A stretch of 10,219 nucleotides of DNA from Myxococcales bacterium. Lineage in GTDB: Bacteria > Desulfobacterota_B > Binatia > UBA1149 > SPBQ01. Below the pieces are notes generated by a model that had not been told where the DNA came from, ran no database searches, and was given only the letters and a program-made list of their open reading frames with translations. Shown one piece after another: positions 1 through 4,818 of this stretch. The stretch spans positions 1 through 10,219 of the forward strand of contig SPBQ01000045.1 in assembly GCA_004525875.1 (NCBI GenBank), read 5' to 3'. The position numbers and the translations under genes were made by a program. The stretch's first letter is position 1; each line of letters opens with the position of its first letter.

Positions 1-390
1 ATCGGGCCCCGTCTTCTGGTTCTCGAACCAGATCTTGCCGATCGTCATCAGCTCCTTGAGACCCGGAGCCGCGGCCACGAAGTAGCGGTAGATCTTGCTC
101 GCGAACACGCCAGCCAGGAGCCTGCGGATCGGGAGCACGATTTCAAGATACTCCGAGAGCGCGGTGTCACCCTCCACGTACGCGATGGAGAGACCCGGTC
201 GCACCTCCAGCGGCGCACCGGGCTCGTTCGGGATGCGCTCGAACAGCCGGCACAGGCCGCCCGGCTCGCCAAGCTCCACAGCCAGAACGCGGCGTCGGGG
301 GGTAGCGGCGGCGAGCGCCATCGCCGCCGTCAGCGTGGATTTGCCGACACCGCCCTTGCCGACGATGAAGTGGAGCCGCTTTCCTGACAC
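1..390 (-). CDS. ArsA-like anion-transporting ATPase family protein, N-terminal part (runs off left edge)
   Basis: The reading frame enters from GTG at 390 and stays open for 130 codons to the window edge, so the C-terminal part is missing. A deviant Walker A of the ArsA/Get3/MinD class, GKGGVGKST, lies at residues 11-19 right after a hydrophobic beta strand, followed by a second strand (RVLAVEL, about 34-40). The segment AAPGLKELMTIGKIWFE near 107-123 resembles what I recall of ArsA-like ATPases in deltaproteobacteria. The family uses ATP for conformational work as a dimer (arsenite export, tail-anchored protein targeting, or unknown roles); no ars genes are visible, so arsenite is not supported. 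The GTG was chosen because an in-frame TGA lies 21 bases upstream of it and it directly precedes the P-loop strand. No clear Shine-Dalgarno is seen. The gene diverges from bamD across about 164 bases. The family call is firm and the role unknown. Confidence 0.85.
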   Translation of the reverse strand, partial: MSGKRLHFIVGKGGVGKSTLTAAMALAAATPRRRVLAVELGEPGGLCRLFERIPNEPGAPLEVRPGLSIAYVEGDTALSEYLEIVLPIRRLLAGVFASKIYRYFVAAAPGLKELMTIGKIWFENQKTGPD

Positions 391-517
391 AGGGAGTCGC
401 GCCGCGTGGCCGCGTCATGCCTAACACGGACGACCGCGCGAGCCGACCGGCGGCGGCGGACGGCGGAGCTCGCAGCGCGACGCAGCGACGCACGCGCGCC
501 CGAACGCACGCTGAATG

Positions 518-545
518 TGGACCCGTCGGCGCGCTGCGATAGAAT
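518..545 (+). promoter_or_regulatory. Candidate sigma-70 promoter for bamD, nearly leaderless
   Basis: TGGACC at 518-523 and TAGAAT at 540-545 are separated by 16 bases; the -10 matches the consensus at five of six positions. Transcription would start near 552, only a few bases before the ATG at 555. No Shine-Dalgarno is seen, which fits a leaderless or near-leaderless mRNA. Pattern match only. Confidence 0.35.
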
Positions 546-554
546 CCGCTGACC

Positions 555-1301
555 ATGCCTCGAAGACTCAGACCCCGCCGGCCGAGCACGCCGGCGTTCC
601 TGCTGACCCCACTCATAGTGCTCGCCCTGTCGGGCTGCGGTGCCCCGCCGCCTCTCGGTGAACAGCAGCTCTACGCCGAGGCGAACAATGAATTCGAGCA
701 CGGCAACTTCAACCTGGCGAGCCAGCGATACGATGAGCTCCTCGAGCAGTACCCCTTCTCCGAGCTCTCGGAGATCTCCCGGCTGCGTGTCGGCCAAGCC
801 TACTATCTGAACGGCGATTACGACAAGGCCGTCGCGTCGTTCACCGACTTCGAGCGCCTGCACCCGACCAGTCCCCTGCTACCGTTCGTCGAGTACACGA
901 TCGGCATGAGCCACCTCGACCAGGCTCGTTCCCGCGACCGAGACAAGTCGGCCACCGACAATGCCCTGCGCCAGTTCGACGGCGTGAGTGAACGCTATCA
1001 CGCGTCCATTTACGGCCGTCTCGCCGACTACCGCATGGGGCAGTGTGAGCAGAAGCTCGCCAGCCATGAGCTCTACGTCGGCGACTACTACGTGAAGATC
1101 GGCCAGGTCACGGCCGGACTGGCCCGCTACCGATACATACTCGATTTCTACCCGAGCAGCGATGCCGCAATCCTCGGCGCCGAGCGTCTCGGACTACCGA
1201 CGGAGGACTACGGCCCGGACGCGCCCGAGCGCAACTCCGGTGTCGAGATCGTCGAGATCCCGGCCGAGTCGGTGTTGGACGAGAACCTCGGGCTGGAGTG
1301 A
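555..1301 (+). CDS. bamD: Outer membrane protein assembly factor BamD-like lipoprotein
   Basis: The 248-residue protein has a basic N terminus, a hydrophobic segment (about 15-25) and a lipobox LSGC, so Cys28 should be lipidated and the mature protein held in the outer membrane facing the periplasm. TPR-type repeats follow: residues about 37-66 (LYAEANNEFEHGNFNLASQRY), 75-105 (GQAYYLNGDYDKAVASF) and the C-terminal repeats. The block from 157 to 200, with HELYVGDYYVK and ARYRYILDFYP, is typical of the BamD/YfiO/ComL family. BamD is the essential partner of BamA in folding beta-barrel proteins. The length matches E. coli BamD (about 245). The C-terminal tail after residue 215 is acidic and probably disordered. 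Start: the only ATG ahead of a sensible signal peptide. It stands alone between a divergent and a convergent neighbour, so it is probably monocistronic. A plain TPR lipoprotein is the alternative, less likely. Confidence 0.9.
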   Translation: MPRRLRPRRPSTPAFLLTPLIVLALSGCGAPPPLGEQQLYAEANNEFEHGNFNLASQRYDELLEQYPFSELSEISRLRVGQAYYLNGDYDKAVASFTDFERLHPTSPLLPFVEYTIGMSHLDQARSRDRDKSATDNALRQFDGVSERYHASIYGRLADYRMGQCEQKLASHELYVGDYYVKIGQVTAGLARYRYILDFYPSSDAAILGAERLGLPTEDYGPDAPERNSGVEIVEIPAESVLDENLGLE

Positions 1302-1331
1302 GCGGGCGGAGAGAGCGACGTGGCCCGCTCA
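1299..1331. terminator. Hairpin shared by two convergent genes, stop codons in opposite arms
   Basis: TGAGCGGGC at 1299-1307 and GCCCGCTCA at 1323-1331 form a perfect 9-bp inverted repeat with a 15-base loop. The bamD stop is the first three bases of the left arm; the stop of the minus-strand phosphatase is the outer end of the right arm. No T-run follows on either strand, so a bidirectional terminator or 3'-end stabiliser is inferred from position only. Confidence 0.45.
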
Positions 1332-2075
1332 GTCCGTCAGCAGACTCCGTCGCATCGCATCGACGGTCGCGCACCCCACGCCGATCGATTCGAGATAGCC
1401 CAGCGTCGATCCCCATCGACGGTCGAGCTCCGCAAGAGTGTGGCGCATACGCTCGGGCGGGCTCGAGGTGAGATACGCGATGGCTTCGTCGTCGAGGCCG
1501 CGGCTCTCGAGCTCGCCGCGGTAGGATTGCAGGATCGTGCGCAGGTGCCGCTCCGAGACGGCATAGTCGGCGACCACCTCCTCGTCGGGCACTCCGAGCG
1601 CCCTGAGGATAACGGCTGCCACGACGCCGGTACGATCTTTGCCCCCGGTGCAGTGGAAGACGCAGGCGCCGGCACCGGGCTCGGCCAGCCACTCCACGAC
1701 TCGGCAGATCGTCCCCCCTCCCTGCTGGAGCATCTCCACGTAGCGCTCCTGGAGATTCATCTGCAGCCAATCCAGCTCCGCATCGAACGGGCTCAACGAA
1801 ACCTGGACGAGTGGAACATGGACGTGGCGGCGCGCCGAGACGAACTCGCCGACACCATCGTTCTCGAGTTCGGTCCGGCTGCGAAGATCGAAGACGATCT
1901 CGATGCCGAGTGGATCGAGCACCGGCGCGTCGGTGGCACCGAGCCGGTGAAGCGCGTCGGCGCGATACGCGCGGCCACGGACGACACGACGGCCGCCGAG
2001 GGTCGGGTGTCCGCCGAGATCGCGAAAGTTGACCGCGCCCTCGAGCGCAATGGGTTCAGAAGGCCGGGCGACCAT
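1329..2075 (-). CDS. Tyrosine-protein phosphatase, Y_phosphatase3 / MptpB-like family
   Basis: The protein has 248 residues. The active-site P-loop is HCTGGKDRTG at 141-150, a CX5R signature with nucleophile Cys142 and Arg148; the Lys-Asp-Arg inside the loop is characteristic of the MptpB/LipA-like group, which acts on phosphotyrosine and in several members on phosphoinositides. Other family marks are NFRDLGG (16-22), a conserved strand and turn VFDLRSRTE (61-69), and a helical C-terminal region after 160 ending YLESIGVG. No signal peptide is seen, so the protein should be cytoplasmic; secretion as in Mycobacterium is not suggested by the sequence. Start: ATG at 2075, just before the conserved N-terminal block. 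It is transcribed away from the sulfur cluster and I see no functional link to it. Family call secure, substrate unknown. Confidence 0.9.
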   Translation of the reverse strand: MVARPSEPIALEGAVNFRDLGGHPTLGGRRVVRGRAYRADALHRLGATDAPVLDPLGIEIVFDLRSRTELENDGVGEFVSARRHVHVPLVQVSLSPFDAELDWLQMNLQERYVEMLQQGGGTICRVVEWLAEPGAGACVFHCTGGKDRTGVVAAVILRALGVPDEEVVADYAVSERHLRTILQSYRGELESRGLDDEAIAYLTSSPPERMRHTLAELDRRWGSTLGYLESIGVGCATVDAMRRSLLTD

Positions 2076-2079
2076 GACC

Positions 2080-2148
2080 GCCGCTTTTAACGGCCCCGGC
2101 CGGCCGGGGAAAGCGGCCCGCTCCCGCTCTGCGGGCCTCGGCCGCTTT
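2080..2148. repeat. Alternating inverted repeats in the divergent intergenic region
   Basis: GCCGCTTT at 2080-2087, AAAGCGGCC at 2110-2118 and GGCCGCTTT at 2140-2148 form two mutually exclusive hairpins that share the middle element. The second has a perfect 9-bp stem with an inner CCCGC/GCGGG option and ends in TTT. A perfect 16-bp palindrome (CCCCGGCCGGCCGGGG, 2094-2109) sits in the loop of the first. The first element directly precedes the phosphatase start codon. Possible roles are an insulating terminator, an operator, or phosphatase 5' UTR structure; none is proven. Confidence 0.5.
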
Positions 2149-2171
2149 GACTCCCGGCGGATCAGGAGTTA

Positions 2172-2333
2172 GCCTTTTCGAGCCTTATCAAGAGTGGTGG
2201 AGGGATTGGGCCCTGCGAAGCCACAGCAACCGACCTGCCAGCTCCGGCACGCGGGAATTCCCGGCCTCTCCGGCCCGGGTTCCCGGCAAGCCGGCCGCGG
2301 GTGCCAGGTGCTAAATCCTACGCCCCGGGAAAG
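2172..2333 (+). promoter_or_regulatory. SAM-I (S-box) riboswitch aptamer
   Basis: The S-box core is clear: CTTATCAAGAG (2184-2194), a P2 helix GTGG (2194-2197) with CCAC (2221-2224), a GGGCCC segment (2208-2213), the kink-turn-like GCGAAGCC, GCAACC (2226-2231), and the P4 block GGTGCTAAATCC (2307-2318). P1 can form from TTTTCGAGC (about 2175-2183) with GCCCCGGGAAA (about 2322-2332), with one mismatch and a bulge. The P3 arm (about 2232-2306) is unusually long, with nested GC-rich hairpins, among them GGCAC/GTGCC. This class binds S-adenosylmethionine and shuts off methionine and cysteine genes, which fits the genes that follow. Known biology: class and ligand. Inference: that it controls the whole cluster. 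Confidence 0.93.
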
Positions 2334-2334
2334 A

Positions 2335-2346
2335 AAGGGGGTGATC
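2335..2346 (+). promoter_or_regulatory. Exceptionally strong Shine-Dalgarno for the ATG at 2348
   Basis: AAGGGGGTGATC matches the 12 bases complementary to the 16S rRNA 3' end (AAGGAGGTGATC) at 11 positions and lies right after P1 of the riboswitch. It points to the ATG at 2348, not to any start in the frame of the E1 gene. CCCC at 2323-2326 could mask its G-run. Confidence 0.7.
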
Positions 2347-2347
2347 G

Positions 2348-2416
2348 ATGAGGCAGGGAACGCAACACAGCCTCTTCCTTGCCCGTCCGCGAGAGGAAGA
2401 GTTTTTTGTACCCTGA
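2348..2416 (+). CDS. 22-codon leader ORF, or true 5' end of the E1 gene in a shifted frame
   Basis: ATG at 2348 with a near-ideal Shine-Dalgarno opens a 22-residue peptide (MRQGTQHSLFLARPREEEFF, then VP and stop). It runs through the attenuator hairpin and its T6 tract and stops at 2414-2416, inside the E1 reading frame. Loss of a single T from the six-T run at 2402-2407 would join it without a stop to the E1 protein (GAG TTT TTG TAC CCT GAC GAC), giving about 276 residues. It is thus either a leader peptide whose translation crosses the terminator, or the real N terminus of the E1 with slippage or a homopolymer error. I cannot choose from this sequence alone. Confidence 0.5.
   Translation: MRQGTQHSLFLARPREEEFFVP
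2352..2383 (+). promoter_or_regulatory. Candidate antiterminator helix
   Basis: GGCAGGGAA (2352-2360) can pair with TTCCTTGCC (2375-2383) over nine base pairs, one a G-U, with a 14-base loop. The right strand is the 5' arm and loop start of the terminator at 2372-2407, so the two folds exclude each other. How SAM binding would disrupt this helix is not obvious, because P1 does not overlap the left strand. Confidence 0.4.
2372..2407 (+). terminator. Riboswitch-controlled intrinsic terminator (attenuator)
   Basis: CTCTTCCTT (2372-2380) pairs with GAGGAAGAG (2393-2401) over nine base pairs (the innermost a T-G wobble), with a 12-base loop and an immediate TTTTTT (2402-2407). Its place 39 bases after the S-box aptamer is the usual arrangement for SAM-I transcriptional control: high SAM, termination; low SAM, read-through. 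Confidence 0.82.
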
Positions 2417-3179
2417 CGACCCCAGCACCGGTGACCGCCGCCCCCCACGCATCCTCGTCGTGGGTGTCGGCGCGCTCGGCTGCCCTGCGGCGGAGATTCT
2501 CGCGGCCGACGGGGGCGTCTCGTGCACGCTCATCGACGACGACCGCGTCGAGACGTCCAACCTCCAGCGACAGATCCTGTTCGACAACCAAGCTGTCGGC
2601 CGACCGAAGGCGCGCGCGGCCGCGGCTGCGCTCGAGCATCGCTTCCCGGACACGCATATCGTCTACCTCGATACCCGTTTCGCAGCGGACAACGCGTGCC
2701 AACTGGTCGACGAGCACGATTTCGTGATCGACGCCTGCGACGATCCAATCACGAAGCTGCTCATCAACCAGACCTGCGTGGCTACCGGCACGCCGTTTGT
2801 CTACGGCGGCGTCATGCGCACGGGCGGGCAGACGATGTCGGTAGCTCCGGGTGCGTCGGCCTGCCTGGCCTGCATATTCCCCGTGCTCACCGACCCGGCC
2901 GCCTCCGGCTCCGGCGATGACGATGCCGAGTCGTGCAGCCGCATGGGCATTCTCGCACCCGTGGCCGGCGTCGTCGGTTCGATGCAGGCGCTTGCGACGC
3001 TCGAGACGCTGGCCGGCCGTGGGCGGCCGGGCCGGATGCACATCTACGAGCTGAGGGGGGCGCGCTGGCGCTCGGTCGACTTCGATCCGCGGCCGGGCTG
3101 TCCGGTCTGCGATCGCCCGGCTACTCGCCGCCACACCGAAGACGATAAGCCCAGGAGGCAAGAGACATGCCCTACCTGA
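2379..3179 (+). CDS. E1-like sulfur-carrier adenylyltransferase (ThiF/MoeB/HesA family)
   Basis: Expected reaction: ATP-dependent adenylation of the C-terminal glycine of the small carrier encoded at 4511. Numbered from the TTG at 2379 (266 aa): nucleotide-binding GVGALG at 29-34, acidic strand end LIDDD (51-55), ATP-contacting NLQRQ (61-65), Lys77, DACDD (118-122), zinc pairs CLAC (162-165) and CPVC (241-244), and Cys186 in SCSRMG, where MoeB and ThiF carry a conserved cysteine. The MoeB/ThiF domain is otherwise complete, but the usual N-terminal RYxRQ segment is missing; a protein with that segment is encoded at 6008. The start is unsure: the TTG lies inside the terminator stem and has no Shine-Dalgarno, whereas the strong one serves the ATG at 2348 in another frame; TTG 2406 is also possible. 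The 3' end overlaps the next gene by 13 bases. First structural gene after the riboswitch. Confidence 0.88.
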   Translation: MPVRERKSFLYPDDPSTGDRRPPRILVVGVGALGCPAAEILAADGGVSCTLIDDDRVETSNLQRQILFDNQAVGRPKARAAAAALEHRFPDTHIVYLDTRFAADNACQLVDEHDFVIDACDDPITKLLINQTCVATGTPFVYGGVMRTGGQTMSVAPGASACLACIFPVLTDPAASGSGDDDAESCSRMGILAPVAGVVGSMQALATLETLAGRGRPGRMHIYELRGARWRSVDFDPRPGCPVCDRPATRRHTEDDKPRRQETCPT

Positions 3180-4432
3180 ACGGAATGAAGTGCAGAGAGT
3201 GCGGGGAGGGCTACGAGCTCGCCCCCATCAACGTCTGCGAGTTCTGCTTCGGCCCGCTCGAGGTCCAGTACGACTACGACGCGATCGCAGCCGACATCAG
3301 CCGCGAGAAGATCGAATCGCGGCCACCCAACCTCTGGCGCTACCGCGAGCTACTGCCCTGCGAGGGCGAGCCGCACATCGGGCTCTACTCGGGCTATACT
3401 CCGCTGGTTCGCGCCGACCGGCTTGCCAAGGAGCTCGGCGTCAAGGACCTCTACGTCAAGGACGACTCCTGCAATCACCCCTCGTTCTCCTACAAGGACC
3501 GGGTCGTGTCGGTAGCAATCACCAAGGCAATCGAGTTCGGCTTCGACACCGTCTCCTGCGCGTCGACGGGTAACCTCGCCAACTCGGTTTCCGCGCACGC
3601 GGCGCGGGCCGGGCTACGATGCTTCATCTTCATCCCGGACAACCTCGAGCGGGGCAAGGTTCTCGGCTCGGCGATCTATGCGCCCACCACGGTCGGCATT
3701 CGCGGTACCTACGACGACGTGAACCGGCTGTGTACGGAAATCGCCGACAAGTACGGCTGGGCCTTCGTCAATATCAATCTCCGAGCGTTCTACACCGAGG
3801 GAGCGAAGACCTACGGCTTCGAGGTCGCGGAGCAGCTCGGCTGGAAGCTGCCGCGGCACATCGTCGTCCCGACCGCCGGAGGCACGATCCTCCCAAAGGT
3901 CGCGCGCGGCTTCGAGGAGATGGTCCTTGTCGGCCTCGTCGAGGACACTCCCTGGAAGATCTACTCGGCGCAGGCCAGTGGCTGCGCGCCGGTGGTCAAC
4001 GCGATCCATCGCGAGAGCGAGCTGATCGAACCGGTCAAGCCCGACACGATTGCCAAGTCGATCGCGATCGGCAACCCGGCCGACGGTTACTACGTGCTCG
4101 GCGCGGTGCGCAAATCGGGCGGCTGGGGCGACTCGGCTACGGACCGTGAGATCGTCGAGGGCATCAAGCTACTCGCCCGTACCGAGGGAATCTTCACGGA
4201 GCCGGCCGGCGGAACCACCGTCGCCGTCACCAAGAAGCTGATCGAGAAGGGCAAGATCCCTCGTGACGAGTCGATCGTGATCTGCGTGACCGGCAACGGC
4301 TATAAAACGCTCGAGGCGGTAGCGGACAGCGTCGAGGAGCCGCACCTCATCGGCGCGCGGCTCGGCGAGTTCGACGAACTCTACGCGGGCTTCTCCGACG
4401 AGGTCCGGCAGGCCAAGCGCGGAGTCGCGTGA
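3167..4432 (+). CDS. Threonine-synthase-like PLP enzyme with N-terminal zinc ribbon
   Basis: A 421-residue fold-type II PLP enzyme. Cys9/Cys12 (CREC) and Cys24/Cys27 (CEFC) form a rubredoxin-like zinc ribbon found in one group of threonine synthases. The cofactor lysine is Lys110 in SFSYKDR; the phosphate or substrate loop STGN is at 133-136, PTAGGT at 235-240 binds PLP phosphate, and TGNGYK lies at 375-380. Classical threonine synthase turns O-phosphohomoserine into threonine. Here the gene follows a SAM riboswitch and E1 and precedes a sulfur carrier, so I infer it may instead replace the phosphate with carrier-borne sulfur to make homocysteine, or supply a linked step. Start: ATG 3167 with AGGAGG at 3153-3158, overlapping the end of the E1 gene, so translation is probably coupled. 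Family certain; reaction open between threonine and homocysteine. Confidence 0.88.
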   Translation: MPYLNGMKCRECGEGYELAPINVCEFCFGPLEVQYDYDAIAADISREKIESRPPNLWRYRELLPCEGEPHIGLYSGYTPLVRADRLAKELGVKDLYVKDDSCNHPSFSYKDRVVSVAITKAIEFGFDTVSCASTGNLANSVSAHAARAGLRCFIFIPDNLERGKVLGSAIYAPTTVGIRGTYDDVNRLCTEIADKYGWAFVNINLRAFYTEGAKTYGFEVAEQLGWKLPRHIVVPTAGGTILPKVARGFEEMVLVGLVEDTPWKIYSAQASGCAPVVNAIHRESELIEPVKPDTIAKSIAIGNPADGYYVLGAVRKSGGWGDSATDREIVEGIKLLARTEGIFTEPAGGTTVAVTKKLIEKGKIPRDESIVICVTGNGYKTLEAVADSVEEPHLIGARLGEFDELYAGFSDEVRQAKRGVA

Positions 4433-4455
4433 CGCCCCGCGGGGATCTCGCCGAG

Positions 4456-4486
4456 TTGCGCGATTCCGGGCCCTGACGCATATAAT
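4456..4486 (+). promoter_or_regulatory. Candidate internal promoter ahead of the carrier gene
   Basis: A perfect TATAAT (4481-4486) stands out in this GC-rich DNA; TTGCGC at 4456-4461 is a weak -35 at a long 19-base spacing. The start would be near 4493, leaving a leader of about 18 bases holding the Shine-Dalgarno GAGGAGGG (4498-4505). It would let the carrier, cysM-like, NIL and pseudo-E1 genes be made independently of the riboswitch. Confidence 0.45.
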
Positions 4487-4510
4487 GACACATTTTCGAG
4501 GAGGGTCCCG

Positions 4511-4789
4511 ATGGCAGTCCAGGTGAGAATTCCGACCCCGCTGCGCAAGTTCACGGGCGGGCAGGAGGCCGTGCCGGCCGACGGCGGTTCGATCGGCGAG
4601 ATCATCGACGATCTCGAGCAGAAGCATCCCGGCCTGAAGGATCGCATCTGCGAGGCCGACGGCAGGGTACGGCGCTTCGTCAATCTCTACGTGAACGGTG
4701 ACGACATCCGCTTTCTCGATAACCTGGGCTCCCCGGTGAAGGACGGCGACGAGGTCTCGATCGTGCTCGCCATCGCGGGCGGCGCCTGA
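4511..4789 (+). CDS. Ubiquitin-like sulfur-carrier protein, CysO/HcyS/MoaD type, with Gly-Gly-Ala tail
   Basis: A 92-residue beta-grasp protein. It starts MAVQVRIPTPLRKFTGGQ and has FVNLYVNGDDIRFLDNL at 56-72, then DGDEVSIVLAIAGGA at 78-92; from memory this follows M. tuberculosis CysO closely, whose chain ends at Gly-Gly. The carrier's terminal glycine is adenylated by an E1 and converted to a thiocarboxylate that donates sulfur to a PLP enzyme. Here one Ala follows Gly90-Gly91, so the end must be trimmed before it can be activated, as described for HcyS-Ala and the metalloprotease HcyD in Wolinella succinogenes. No JAB/MPN protease is recognisable in the window. Start: ATG 4511 with a strong Shine-Dalgarno. 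It sits 78 bases after the threonine-synthase-like gene and 29 before the cysteine synthase gene. ThiS or MoaD function in thiamin or molybdopterin synthesis is less likely in this setting. Confidence 0.9.
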   Translation: MAVQVRIPTPLRKFTGGQEAVPADGGSIGEIIDDLEQKHPGLKDRICEADGRVRRFVNLYVNGDDIRFLDNLGSPVKDGDEVSIVLAIAGGA

Positions 4790-4818
4790 CGGACGCACGC
4801 CGCCCGCGGCGCCCGTAC

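Noticed and set aside
330..863. Minus-strand ORF overlapping the start of the ArsA-like gene and bamD
   Set aside because: It overlaps two recognisable genes, has no motif, and its open frame is explained by high GC content.
1320..2090. Long plus-strand ORF opposite the phosphatase
   Set aside because: It lies antisense to the phosphatase gene, which has clear catalytic motifs; the ORF has no recognisable domain and is a GC-rich shadow.
2147..2175. TTGACT and TAGCCT at 17-base spacing as the promoter of the riboswitch transcript
   Set aside because: The start would fall near 2182, inside the P1 helix of the aptamer, and the -10 is poor (three of six). The true promoter must lie further upstream and I could not find it.
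4435..4445. CCCCGCGGGG palindrome after the threonine-synthase-like gene as a terminator
   Set aside because: The loop would be only two bases and no T-run follows.
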